From contig NZ_CP035758.1 of NCBI RefSeq assembly GCF_004208415.1, forward strand, positions 6,882,001-6,946,000: a stretch of DNA of 64,000 nt, given 5' to 3'. Below, one piece after another: positions 46,246 to 55,441 of this stretch. Below the pieces are notes generated by a model. That model searched no databases. It was given only the letters and a program-made list of their open reading frames with translations, and was not told where the DNA came from. Numbering within the stretch: the stretch's first letter is position 1; every line of letters begins with the position of its first letter. Made by a program: the position numbers and the translations under genes. The DNA comes from Ktedonosporobacter rubrisoli. Its GTDB lineage: Bacteria > Chloroflexota > Ktedonobacteria > Ktedonobacterales > Ktedonobacteraceae.

Positions 46246-48663
46246 ATGGAAGAGCGTAGAGGAACAAAGGCAACCAGGACTATCAGTGGCGCATTAAAAC
46301 GCGTTCCTGACTACCTGATCATTGGCAACGGTATTGCCGGCATCACTGCGGCTGAAATTTTGCGCGCCGAAGATTCAGCAGCCCTCATCGCAGTTATCGC
46401 CGATGATCCCTTCCCAGTCTATTACCGCCCTGCCCTGAAGGATTATCTGGCTGGCAAGATACGCGAGGATAAGCTTTGGGCTCGTCCCAGAAGTTTCTAT
46501 CAGGATAACAATATTCTCTTTCATGCTGACCGTGTGGTCGGCATACAAGCGGATCAGCACCTTATCAATCTACGCAGTGGACGACAGATTGGCTATCAGC
46601 GCTTGCTACTGGCTAATGGTGCGCACTCGGCCCGTCTGAACTGTCCGGGGCTGGATTTGGAGGGAGTTACAACCTTACGCTCAGTGGCCGATTACCAGCT
46701 TATCGTTGAGCGCTTGAAGACCACGCGACGCGTTGTGGTGTGTGGCAGCGGTACGCTGGCCCTTGAAACCGCGGAGACGCTAAGCCATCGAGGTTTTCAA
46801 GTCACCCATCTCATCCGCCGCCGCACGCTCTGGTCCGATGTCCTCGACGCCACAGCCTCAGACCTGATTCTGCAACAGGAAAGAAGAGATGGCGTTGATA
46901 TTCGTCTTGAGGAGGAGATCAGCGAGATTTTCGGTTCCCGAGGCGAAGTGCAGGGCGTAATCACAAGCAGCGGCGCACGCATCCCCTGCGAGATGGTACT
47001 GATTGCCATCGGCATCGAACCCAACATCGATTTTGCGCGTTCAAGTGGCATTAGCTGCGGACGCGGCGTAAGAGTTGATAGCGCCATGCGCACTAACCTG
47101 CCAGACATCTACGCCGCCGGCGATATACTTGAATCCAGGGATGCAATGACTGGGCGTACTCGCCTCCTGGGACAGTGGTATCCGGCCATTCAGCAAGCCC
47201 GCGCTGCAGCCTTTAGCATGCTCGATCTGCTCGATACGGAACAGGCTTTCCATGCCGGTATGTTTTACAACGCCACGGCACTGTATGGACTCGATTTTGC
47301 CTCGGTTGGCCTCTCCAATGCGCGTGACGGTCAGAACCTGCGCGCGATCATTGCCGATCCCTTGCCGCGCACCTATCGCAAAGTCGTGCTGCAGGATGAT
47401 GTTCCTGTGGGCCTACTCTTTCTGGGCAACCGCAAAGAGGCCCTGGCCTATAAGCGTGCCATTGACCACCAGGTAAACTTGCGCTCGGTGGCCAGGCAAT
47501 TATTTGCCAGCGGCTTCAACCTGAATAGCTGGCTTGACAGTCAGGGCGTGCCGGGTCCGCTTCTAGGTGTGCAGCGCAAAGGTGACGCCGTGGCCAGGAA
47601 AGTGGCTTACGCCGGAGGCAGCCAGCCCGGCATTACCCTGAGCAAGGCCGAGGAGCTTACGGAGGCCTTACTTGTCCCGGAAGTTGAGGCGATCAGAGAG
47701 TACCGCGTTGCCGAGACCTATCTAAGCCAGACCCGGGTTACAACCATTGGGCGCCACCTGGGAGCTCACGTCCTCATCGACGAAGGCTCGGTCTCGCGCC
47801 GGCACGCCGAGATTCGCTATGCCAACGGACAATATATCTTGCAGGACGCCGACAGTACCAACGGCACATTTATCAACGAGCAGCGCCTACGCCCCAATCA
47901 GGCCTATATTCTGCAGGCAAACAACATTGTGCGTTTTGGCAATCTTGTGAAATTTACTTTCGCCCTGCGGCCCGTTAGCGCAGCCACACGCAAGAGAACA
48001 GGCAGCGTCTCCATGGCCGGCATAGCCCTGCAGGAGAAAGAAAAGGAGCTGGTTGAGCAGGTCGCTCCCGGTTTACCAGTCCAATATCCCGATGGCTCTC
48101 TCTCGCTCCCGGGTGCAAGCTCCGTTGTTCCGCCCGCGCTTGTAGCCAGCTTTAAGGAGAATCCCGCCCTCGTCGTCCTCGCGGCAGGTGGACAGCGAGC
48201 TCCGCGCGTGGTGCCACTGAAGGCTGGCAGGCATATCACCATAGGGCGCGGAGCTGAGAACGATATCGTGCTAGAAGACGTTGTGCTCTCGCAGAGGCAC
48301 GCCGACATATTTCCCGGCCCCGATGGCTTCTATGTGCGAGACCTGGGGAGCAGCAACGGCATTGCGGTCAACCAGGCCAGGATCAATAACCCATATTTAC
48401 TTTCGCATGGCGATTGCATTGCCCTTGGCAATAATTTGCTTTATTTTATAGATTTGCGCGCCAAGCAGACTTTAACTGAACGACTGCCATCCGCGGCACC
48501 CGTGCCGATTGCCAAGGGAATCGGCACGCAGTCAGGGCCGTTGCAGGCGACAGGCTCAACATCGCAAATTGTCATTTGCACGCATTGTGGAGTCGCCAAC
48601 ACACGCATAGCGCGCTTCTGCGCCAGTTGTAGTACACCATTGATCTCGGGAGCATTGCTATGA
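46246..48663 (+). CDS. FAD/NAD(P) oxidoreductase with two FHA domains and zinc ribbon
   Basis: An 805-residue fusion. Residues about 20-400 are a pyridine nucleotide-disulfide-type reductase of the ferredoxin/rubredoxin reductase and NirB group: FAD site LIIGNGIAGITAAEIL, NAD(P) site VVVCGSGTLALETAETL (about 163), and IYAAGDILES (about 287). There is no CxxC redox pair, so electrons go from NAD(P)H through FAD to an external acceptor. Two FHA domains follow (about 482-572, core TIGRHLGAHVLIDEGSVSRRH; about 645-732, core ITIGRGAENDIVLED), which bind phosphothreonine. The C-terminus is a C-x2-C...C-x2-C zinc ribbon (CTHCG...CASC). It lies 36 bp after the Rieske gene. The neighbours supply natural Fe-S acceptors. 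Confidence 0.92.
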   Translation: MEERRGTKATRTISGALKRVPDYLIIGNGIAGITAAEILRAEDSAALIAVIADDPFPVYYRPALKDYLAGKIREDKLWARPRSFYQDNNILFHADRVVGIQADQHLINLRSGRQIGYQRLLLANGAHSARLNCPGLDLEGVTTLRSVADYQLIVERLKTTRRVVVCGSGTLALETAETLSHRGFQVTHLIRRRTLWSDVLDATASDLILQQERRDGVDIRLEEEISEIFGSRGEVQGVITSSGARIPCEMVLIAIGIEPNIDFARSSGISCGRGVRVDSAMRTNLPDIYAAGDILESRDAMTGRTRLLGQWYPAIQQARAAAFSMLDLLDTEQAFHAGMFYNATALYGLDFASVGLSNARDGQNLRAIIADPLPRTYRKVVLQDDVPVGLLFLGNRKEALAYKRAIDHQVNLRSVARQLFASGFNLNSWLDSQGVPGPLLGVQRKGDAVARKVAYAGGSQPGITLSKAEELTEALLVPEVEAIREYRVAETYLSQTRVTTIGRHLGAHVLIDEGSVSRRHAEIRYANGQYILQDADSTNGTFINEQRLRPNQAYILQANNIVRFGNLVKFTFALRPVSAATRKRTGSVSMAGIALQEKEKELVEQVAPGLPVQYPDGSLSLPGASSVVPPALVASFKENPALVVLAAGGQRAPRVVPLKAGRHITIGRGAENDIVLEDVVLSQRHADIFPGPDGFYVRDLGSSNGIAVNQARINNPYLLSHGDCIALGNNLLYFIDLRAKQTLTERLPSAAPVPIAKGIGTQSGPLQATGSTSQIVICTHCGVANTRIARFCASCSTPLISGALL

Positions 48664-48708
48664 TCAATGGTCTCGAATAGCAAGCCGTGTAGAAGCAAGA
48701 GAGGATTT

Positions 48709-50667
48709 ATGCAGGTACAAACCGCAAAACTACCCTTTACGGTGGGCATGTCACATCGCAGCGATGTGCAGCCCCTCAACGAGGAGCAGGTTCGCTTTGA
48801 GATAGATATGTGTATAGGCTGCGACCGTTGTATGCAGGCATGCCCTGTCCCGCTCTCGTCGCTGGTAAGCATCGCGGATCTCAACCGGGCGACGACCTCA
48901 GACGCTATCACAGAGGTTGTCGCCCGCTTCACGGATGAATGCGTCATGTGTGGCTCATGCGTACCGGTCTGCCCGGTTGATAATCATCGCGATCTGCTGA
49001 TGCTCTCCCTCAAGCAGCGCCTGGGCATTCCCTGGGACGGCAAAGTAGATATGAGCCGCGTCCTGAGCTATCTCCCGGCAGGTTGGAGCGTGCCCTTACT
49101 ACTCAGTCGCTTGCGCGAACAGCCTATGTTCAGCGACGAGCAGATCGTGCCCGATAATTATCTGCTCCATTTTGTGGCCACCTCCAGAATGCTTACATTG
49201 CTCCCCGGCGAGCTTGTCCTGCAAGAGGGTGAATTTGGACGCGAGATCTATTTTATTCTCGATGGACGCCTTGAGCTATCTTCGCAGGGACCAGATGGTA
49301 AGGATATGCCCATCGCCGTTCTACGACGCGGCGAATACATCGGCGAGCATGAGATGCTCACCGGCCAGCAACGCAATGCCACGGCTCGGGCGCAGACAGC
49401 CGTGGTGGTCCTGGAAGTGCCAGAGCAGGTGATGCAGCGCCTGATGGAGATCGTGCCAGCTATCCATACCTTCTTTGAACGCCTGAATACGGCGCGCTCC
49501 ATTGAGACCATCCTGCGCAGCCTGGCTCTCTTCCAGGGAGTCTCCAGCGTGGATGTGCGCCAACTTGCCGAGCAGGCCCAGGTCAAACGTTATGAGCGCG
49601 ACGAGCGGCTCTTTAGCGAAGATGCGCGCGACCAACCCATGCGCGAGTCGCTGCATCTTTTGCTTGATGGCTTTGTGAAGGTAGGACGTCGAACCGCAGC
49701 CGGCACCGGTCGCGACAAGAGTGATGAGCGCATCATTGCCTATCGGCAGAAGGGCGATTACTTCGTTGGCGGCCTTGATATGCTTGGCGACCGCCGAGCC
49801 GTAACCGTGACGGCGATTACGCGTACCAGCGTTGCCGAGCTACCGCGGCAGGCCTTGCTGGCCCTCTTCGCGCGCTATCCCGAAGTTGCCCAGCGCTTCC
49901 AGGAACGCCTGCAGCTCTATCGCAACGCTACGGCCGCTGCCTATAGCGCTGTTTTCGAGCCCTTCGACTTTAGTCAGTCCGCAGAGAAACCTGCCGCAGT
50001 TAATCCCAAGTCGGACGCAGAGGCGCGCGCCGGCTTACATTCTCTTGTCGATGCAGGCGTGGTTGAGGGCACCGACGTCCTGGTTATTGACCTGGATAAA
50101 TGCATTCATTGCAACGAATGTGAGGCGGCCTGCGAGCGGCGCCACGGCCATTCACGCATGAACCGCAAGGGTATGGTGGTGGGCAATATCAGTATTGCTA
50201 CCGCCTGTCGCCAGTGCCAGGACCCCGTATGCATGCTCTGCAGCCGAGCCGGCATTGCGCGAATGCCCAGCGGCGAAGTCTATATTACCGAGAGCTGCAT
50301 TGGCTGCGGCATCTGTGCAGAGCGCTGCCCATACGATAATATCTCCATCATGGCGCTTGACGATGAGGAAGATGGAGGCATGGCTACCTCGATCTGGCAA
50401 CGCTTCAGCAGCTTCTTTACCAAAGGTAGCGGCAAGGAACATGGCAACAGGCTGCCCATGGTGGCCGCTCCTGGCCCTCTGAATGCCAATCAGCCCATTG
50501 ACGCTTATGGAGAACTGCGCAAAAAGATCGCCATAAAATGCGATCTGTGTGCGGGCTATAACAACCAGGCTTGTGTGCAGGCCTGCCCAACCGGTGCAGC
50601 CATTCGCGTGAATCCTGTTAGCTTCTTTGGTTCAACCGAAGATATTCTGCGACGGCGTGCGAAATAG
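48709..50667 (+). CDS. Polyferredoxin with two cyclic-nucleotide-binding domains
   Basis: A 652-residue cytosolic protein. The N-terminal ferredoxin pair is Cys35/38/41/45 and Cys78/81/84/88, both C-x2-C-x2-C-x3-C-P. Two cNMP-binding (CRP-type) beta barrels follow (about 155-260 and 270-400), each keeping the phosphate-binding region with an Arg (GEHEMLTGQQRNATARA; GGLDMLGDRRAVTVTA). The C-terminal part (about 455-650) is an NrfC/HybA-like four-cluster ferredoxin: CIHCNECEAAC, CRQCQDPVCMLC, CIGCGICAERCP and CDLC...CVQACP. Up to six [4Fe-4S] clusters in all. The ATG at 48709 has GAGAGG upstream; an earlier ATG at 48667 lacks one. It should pass electrons from the FAD enzyme to the membrane cytochrome. 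Confidence 0.9.
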   Translation: MQVQTAKLPFTVGMSHRSDVQPLNEEQVRFEIDMCIGCDRCMQACPVPLSSLVSIADLNRATTSDAITEVVARFTDECVMCGSCVPVCPVDNHRDLLMLSLKQRLGIPWDGKVDMSRVLSYLPAGWSVPLLLSRLREQPMFSDEQIVPDNYLLHFVATSRMLTLLPGELVLQEGEFGREIYFILDGRLELSSQGPDGKDMPIAVLRRGEYIGEHEMLTGQQRNATARAQTAVVVLEVPEQVMQRLMEIVPAIHTFFERLNTARSIETILRSLALFQGVSSVDVRQLAEQAQVKRYERDERLFSEDARDQPMRESLHLLLDGFVKVGRRTAAGTGRDKSDERIIAYRQKGDYFVGGLDMLGDRRAVTVTAITRTSVAELPRQALLALFARYPEVAQRFQERLQLYRNATAAAYSAVFEPFDFSQSAEKPAAVNPKSDAEARAGLHSLVDAGVVEGTDVLVIDLDKCIHCNECEAACERRHGHSRMNRKGMVVGNISIATACRQCQDPVCMLCSRAGIARMPSGEVYITESCIGCGICAERCPYDNISIMALDDEEDGGMATSIWQRFSSFFTKGSGKEHGNRLPMVAAPGPLNANQPIDAYGELRKKIAIKCDLCAGYNNQACVQACPTGAAIRVNPVSFFGSTEDILRRRAK

Positions 50668-50681
50668 TAAGGAACGAAACG

Positions 50682-51581
50682 ATGTCTATAGCAACAAAAC
50701 AGCCACAATCTGCACAGCACTCTACGCTACGACGGATCTGGAAGGCCCCCAGCTCAAAAGCCTGGTGGCTCTGGCTGGGCAGCTCATTGCTCCTGTGCGT
50801 GGGCATTGCCCTCTGGTTTTTTCTGGCCCGGCGCACCCAGCAGGACGTAGGACCCTATGCTGATCCCTTCCGGCTCTTTGGCATTATTGCCTTCGGGCTG
50901 GTCCTGGCGACCGCAGCTTATTCGCTGCGGCGGCGCTTCATACGTGGATTGCCCGGAAAAGTGCAAAACTGGCTATGGATGCATAGCTGGATTGGCCTCG
51001 CAACAATCCTTATCGCCGCCTTCCATGAAAACTTTGCCTATCTTACCCACGATTTTTGCCAGGGACCTGGCTGCCTTACCGATTCAGATTGGGGTGGAAC
51101 TGCACTCTTTGCCCTGATCCTGCTGGTCATAAGTGGCATCGTTGGGCGCTTGCTGGATATGTGGCAAGCCCATCGCATTGCTCTGGATGCCAGCACAAAT
51201 GGCATTGGCATCGCCGGGGCGCTGGAGGAACGCATGACAGAACTGGAGTATACAATCGAGCGCCTCTGCGCCGGCAAATCCGAAGGCTTCAAAGAATATT
51301 GCCTGCGCGCCCTGGCCCCCGACAAACGCGCTAAGTCCATCTCCACCGAAATACCCATGCTAGCGGCAGGCGAAAAGGCTGACTTCAAGAGCGCTTATGA
51401 AGCCCTGATTGCGCGCGCCCAACTGGCCCAATCGCTACAACGCCAACATAGAGCCAGGGCAATTATTCGCATTTGGCGCACGCTTCATATGATCGTGGCC
51501 TGCGTTACCTTGCTAGCTGTACTTTATCACGGTATACTTGAATTACTTACTAGCGTTTTTCATATTATCTCATATAGCTAA
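50682..51581 (+). CDS. Di-heme b-type membrane cytochrome (candidate)
   Basis: A 299-residue membrane protein with five likely helices (about 28-49, 63-82, 98-120, 137-158, 267-290) and a charged cytosolic loop (about 160-262). Two helices each carry two histidines at exact H-x13-H spacing: His101/His115 and His269/His283. This is the bis-heme ligand pattern of cytochrome b and ferric reductase families, so two stacked b hemes are likely. It starts 14 nt after the polyferredoxin stop with AAGGA as ribosome site. As last gene of the operon it is the expected membrane partner that takes electrons to or from quinone, or across to the outer Rieske domain. No named family is recognised. Confidence 0.82.
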   Translation: MSIATKQPQSAQHSTLRRIWKAPSSKAWWLWLGSSLLLCVGIALWFFLARRTQQDVGPYADPFRLFGIIAFGLVLATAAYSLRRRFIRGLPGKVQNWLWMHSWIGLATILIAAFHENFAYLTHDFCQGPGCLTDSDWGGTALFALILLVISGIVGRLLDMWQAHRIALDASTNGIGIAGALEERMTELEYTIERLCAGKSEGFKEYCLRALAPDKRAKSISTEIPMLAAGEKADFKSAYEALIARAQLAQSLQRQHRARAIIRIWRTLHMIVACVTLLAVLYHGILELLTSVFHIISYS

Positions 51582-51851
51582 CAGAGCTTTTCACTTCCTG
51601 GTATTCTAGGGCCTGACAACGATACACGAGAAAGGATCAGAATCACCCTCAACGCTTTGGCGAAGGGCAAAACATAGAGAGGCTTCCTATTGCGCATGAA
51701 AATATGGGCAATTCATGTTATACTCAATTGTTGTAAACACCAAGTGGCGTAGTAAAATCCGCCCGACAAAAGGAACAAAAATATTACATAGCATACTTAA
51801 ATTGCTTTAAATTGCAAATACATATACAGAAGGCCGAGAGGAAAACTAACA

Positions 51852-53192
51852 ATGGAATGTCCAAAATGCAATGAACAGCTTGACGACGACTCGGTATTCT
51901 GTGGGATTTGCGGCTGCCAGGTAGCACCACTTTACGCGCGAGGGGCCACAGCGGTTGAAACAGTAGATAGACCGGCTCAATCAGATAGCAACCGCCTGGC
52001 TCAGTTAGGAAGAATTCAGCGCGTCCGACAGCCATTTTTCCCAACAGGGCAAACCAAACAGCCTGTGTCTGTGGCCTTCAAGGAGACGAAGACGCCACCC
52101 TCGCTGGCCCCAATGCCTCTGTCGTCGCCGCCGCGCCGCCATGTCAGGCGCGCGACTTTTCTAGGCTCAATCTTCGTTCTCTTAATTTTTCTCATTCTGA
52201 CCAGCTGCATCGTACTCTGGCAACGCTATACAAAGGCCGGGGGAACAGCCACGATGCAGGCTCAGGCATTCTTTAGCGATAGCCAGCCGGGCCAGGCTCC
52301 CAATAGCCTGCTTAAGATCAGCGCGCAAGGCCTTGATGCTCCTCCCGAAGGCCAGCAATATGCGGCCTGGATAGTGGATGAAGCTACCGAAAAGGTCATG
52401 GCGCTAGGTACCTTAAAGCCGCTGGGGCAACAATATGTCCTCGCCGTCACAGATAAGGACATCAATCTACTCGGCTCCGGTAATAAACTAGAGATTACCC
52501 TGGAGCAAAGCAACCTGACGGCTCCTGCCGGCAAGATCGTACTCTCGGCCACATTTCCTACCCTGGCCTTTATCCATATTAAGCATCTCCTTGTCCATTT
52601 TCCCACGACACCCGGGCAGATAGGCTTGCTGGTAGGCCTGCGCGCTCAGGCACAATTGCTGGAGAAGCAATCCACAATCCTAAAGCAGGCCGCCGATAAC
52701 CACAATACAGCCGCGCTCCGCTGTGCAGCTCAGAGCATTATCGATATCGTCGAAGGCACAGGTGGGCAGGCAGCGCGACCACTCAGCGAATCTTGCAAAC
52801 TGCAGCATATCGAACAGAGCGGAGACGGCTACGGCCTGCTCGGCAGCAGCGGCTATATAGCTAACGTAGCAGCTCACGCCTCCCTGGCGGCAACGCAGCG
52901 CGACTCCACTGATACGATAAGAGATCATGCCCATCACGTTATCACTGCTACCGATAATCTCAAAGGCTGGATCACAACGATTGATCGCGATGCGCGCAAT
53001 CTGCTGCAAAATCCGGGCAACGTAGCCGAAGTACAGGAAATCAGCCAGCTAACAGATCATGCCCTCAACGGCGTAGACCGCAACGATGATGGAAGAATCG
53101 ATCCGATAGCCGGCGAGGCAGGAGTGCTTACAGCCTACGCGCAGGGACAGCTGATGGCCTCACTTATTATGAAAGCTGACGCGGGAGTATAG
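51852..53192 (+). CDS. Zinc-ribbon, RskA-like membrane protein
   Basis: A 446-residue single-pass protein. Cys3/6 and Cys17/20 form an N-terminal zinc ribbon (CPKC...CGIC). A linker leads to one membrane helix (about 101-122). The outer part begins with a fold like the anti-sigma-K (RskA) C-terminal domain: QQYAAWIVDEATEKVMALGTL, then KLEITLEQS and PAGKIVLSATFP. The rest (about 245-446) is helical and has an EF-hand-like loop DRNDDGRIDPIAGE near 415-428 that could bind calcium. It follows the cytochrome gene by 270 bp on the same strand. A link to the electron-transfer operon is possible from position only. Confidence 0.72.
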   Translation: MECPKCNEQLDDDSVFCGICGCQVAPLYARGATAVETVDRPAQSDSNRLAQLGRIQRVRQPFFPTGQTKQPVSVAFKETKTPPSLAPMPLSSPPRRHVRRATFLGSIFVLLIFLILTSCIVLWQRYTKAGGTATMQAQAFFSDSQPGQAPNSLLKISAQGLDAPPEGQQYAAWIVDEATEKVMALGTLKPLGQQYVLAVTDKDINLLGSGNKLEITLEQSNLTAPAGKIVLSATFPTLAFIHIKHLLVHFPTTPGQIGLLVGLRAQAQLLEKQSTILKQAADNHNTAALRCAAQSIIDIVEGTGGQAARPLSESCKLQHIEQSGDGYGLLGSSGYIANVAAHASLAATQRDSTDTIRDHAHHVITATDNLKGWITTIDRDARNLLQNPGNVAEVQEISQLTDHALNGVDRNDDGRIDPIAGEAGVLTAYAQGQLMASLIMKADAGV

Positions 53193-53485
53193 CCTGATCC
53201 AAAATCTCATCGGGCAAGCTTCTCCCGCCTCGGCGCCCCCAACGTTCTAATGAAAGAAAGATCCTCTTCTGCCAGCAGGGCATATTCTACGCCCTGGGAC
53301 GTATCTCTTCCCGCTTCCTCAAGGTTAGGAAATTATAGACAATACTATATTATCAAAAACCTCTTCCTGGAAGAACTGGCCAGCGCCACGCGTTAAGCTT
53401 TATCTGTCTGCCCTCAAGAGGCGAGCCGGTAGCGCCTCGCCAGTGCCCCAATAGCCCTTGTTGAGAAGAGCTAGCCACCTGGCGA
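53193..53485. other. Gap between convergent genes
   Basis: About 290 bp. I see nothing in it that I can name. Confidence 0.4.
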
Positions 53486-55441
53486 TCAGACAGCTTTGGA
53501 CTCGGCTGCCTGCTCCTCACTTTCGGTCGTGAGCGGCTGCGAGGGCTGATAGTTCAGAGCGATCTCATTTTCAAAGATGCGGCGCATGATAGCTATCGTG
53601 GAGGCATAGGTCGAATCCATGCCAAAGTACGAGAGGCTACCAGCGCCAAGATTTTTGCCCCGCGTATAAGGCGTATCTGAGCCATAATGCAGAATGCCAA
53701 GTTCATAGGGCAGGCGCGCAAAATTAATATTCTCTCCAATCGGATAGCGCGTCAGGTATTGATCTTCGTAGACCGCATTCAGATACGGACCGCTCTCCAT
53801 CTCCACAACCGTATAGTTGGCCTGATAATAGAAGTCAAGGTACTGACGATTCTGCAGATAGGTGCCTTTGGCCGAAACGGCCTTCTGATTATCCAGCACC
53901 GAGCCATAGATCAAGTAAGGCTGCACATCCTGGGCCGTAAAGCAATTGTCAAGCCAGTAAGTATTCTGGCTATGCTCATCAAGCACCACGTTCGAGACCA
54001 TCACATCCCCGATGCTCCCGTTGAGCGTTGCCGCCTTACCCAGAATATAGATACCGCGAATCTTATCCATATTCTCCATAATCTCGCGCATCATGCGATA
54101 GGCCGCCATCCCCAGTGGATAATCGATATTGAGAATAAGGGCCTGGCTTCTGGCCAGACTGGTCATATGCGGCATGCGACAGCGTGGATCAACCTCAATC
54201 TGGACCAGCTTAGAGAGCTCAAAGATCTGGGCATCGATCTCCAGGCCATAACGCGCATTGACGCGCCAGATCCCACGCTCCTGTTCCTCCTGGATGCGGG
54301 AGCGCGCAAACTCCCTTCCGGCTGGCGTGTTCCATTGGCGGGCCGCAAAGTACAAAAAGTTCTGCCAGTTGCCCGGCACACGGCCTTCCTGCAGCTTCAG
54401 GCACTCTTCCTTCAGGTAAGGATCTTTCCCATTCAGGGCAAAATCCACAAGATCGGCCTCCCGGTTGAGAATAGTTCCCGAGACCAGATTGATGATGCTA
54501 TGGGTATTGCTAGAGACAAAGTAGACGGGTCGATCCTGCAAGCCTAGCGTATCTAGCAAACTTTTGACAGGGACCCACCATTTATGCGTAGCCCGCACAT
54601 AGCCAACATGCGAGCCGCCGAGCATACGCAGCGAGAAGCTCTTGCGCTGCCGCCCGATGGTCAGCAAGTTTTCCCACAGGTGATCGCCCCAGATGAGCTC
54701 AAGGCGCTGCCAATCGTCAGGCGCAATATGCAGGCGCTCGCGCAGTACCTTGCTGATCTCCGCAAAGACAGGCGATTGTCGATCCATACGCGTCTCCAAC
54801 AATTGAAGCGTCGTCGGGTCCTTCTGAATCAGATAGTACATCTTGTTCCATTCGATCTGGAAGGCAACCAGGATGGGCACAATATCGTCGGTATCGCTCA
54901 CACTGGCCACATAAACTGCCAGCGTCTCCTTGCCATCATAAAACCATTTGCGCCGCCGGGCCGAAGCCGTCACGGCCTGCCAGCTATCAACCGGGAAGCC
55001 ATGCTGCAAAAAGACTTCCTCGGATTGTCCCAACAACACCAGGTGACAATGTAGAATCGAGTCAGGCAAGCGCAGCACGCTATAGATGAAGGCCGACATA
55101 TCGGGATAGGGGGAACGGGCATCGGGGTGCAGGCTGGAGTCAATATTGTAATGAGCCTGCACAAGGGCCTTCAGACTCACCTCGCCCGAACTACGCAGCA
55201 AAGTATTATAAGTGCGGATATACAATTCAACGTCACGTGTTCCTGCTTCGTGCGACTTTTCTCCATGTTCAAAATCGCGCGTCATCATAGCGCGCCTGGC
55301 CCTTTGGGCCTCAATTAGTTCATCCACCGGTTCCAGTGAATCTATATCCTGTTCTTCTCCTAATGCATCTTCATATGCTACTGTCTCAGCGACATGCAGC
55401 TGATCATCCTCATCGCGCTCGTGTTTATGTTTGCGTGGCAT
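53486..55441 (-). CDS. Hypothetical 651-residue protein, phosphorylase-like C-terminus
   Basis: A large cytosolic protein that I associate from memory with the DUF6909 group of Chloroflexota/Actinobacteria; that label is unsure. The N-terminal 60 residues are charged and disordered. Residues about 75-450 have no known motif. The C-terminal third (about 460-630) reads like a nucleoside-phosphorylase fold: GIYILGKAATLNGSIGDVMV, an inner Gly-rich strand, and TVVEMESGPYL, similar to the Met-Glu substrate motif of that superfamily. It may therefore bind a nucleoside or a related ligand. The ATG follows AGAGGG. Convergent with the RskA-like gene. Confidence 0.65.
   Translation of the reverse strand: MPRKHKHERDEDDQLHVAETVAYEDALGEEQDIDSLEPVDELIEAQRARRAMMTRDFEHGEKSHEAGTRDVELYIRTYNTLLRSSGEVSLKALVQAHYNIDSSLHPDARSPYPDMSAFIYSVLRLPDSILHCHLVLLGQSEEVFLQHGFPVDSWQAVTASARRRKWFYDGKETLAVYVASVSDTDDIVPILVAFQIEWNKMYYLIQKDPTTLQLLETRMDRQSPVFAEISKVLRERLHIAPDDWQRLELIWGDHLWENLLTIGRQRKSFSLRMLGGSHVGYVRATHKWWVPVKSLLDTLGLQDRPVYFVSSNTHSIINLVSGTILNREADLVDFALNGKDPYLKEECLKLQEGRVPGNWQNFLYFAARQWNTPAGREFARSRIQEEQERGIWRVNARYGLEIDAQIFELSKLVQIEVDPRCRMPHMTSLARSQALILNIDYPLGMAAYRMMREIMENMDKIRGIYILGKAATLNGSIGDVMVSNVVLDEHSQNTYWLDNCFTAQDVQPYLIYGSVLDNQKAVSAKGTYLQNRQYLDFYYQANYTVVEMESGPYLNAVYEDQYLTRYPIGENINFARLPYELGILHYGSDTPYTRGKNLGAGSLSYFGMDSTYASTIAIMRRIFENEIALNYQPSQPLTTESEEQAAESKAV

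Noticed and set aside
53687..54547. 286-codon frame opposite the 651-residue gene
   Set aside because: Antisense shadow rich in Ile/His/Arg; the minus-strand gene has a good start and a protein-like sequence.
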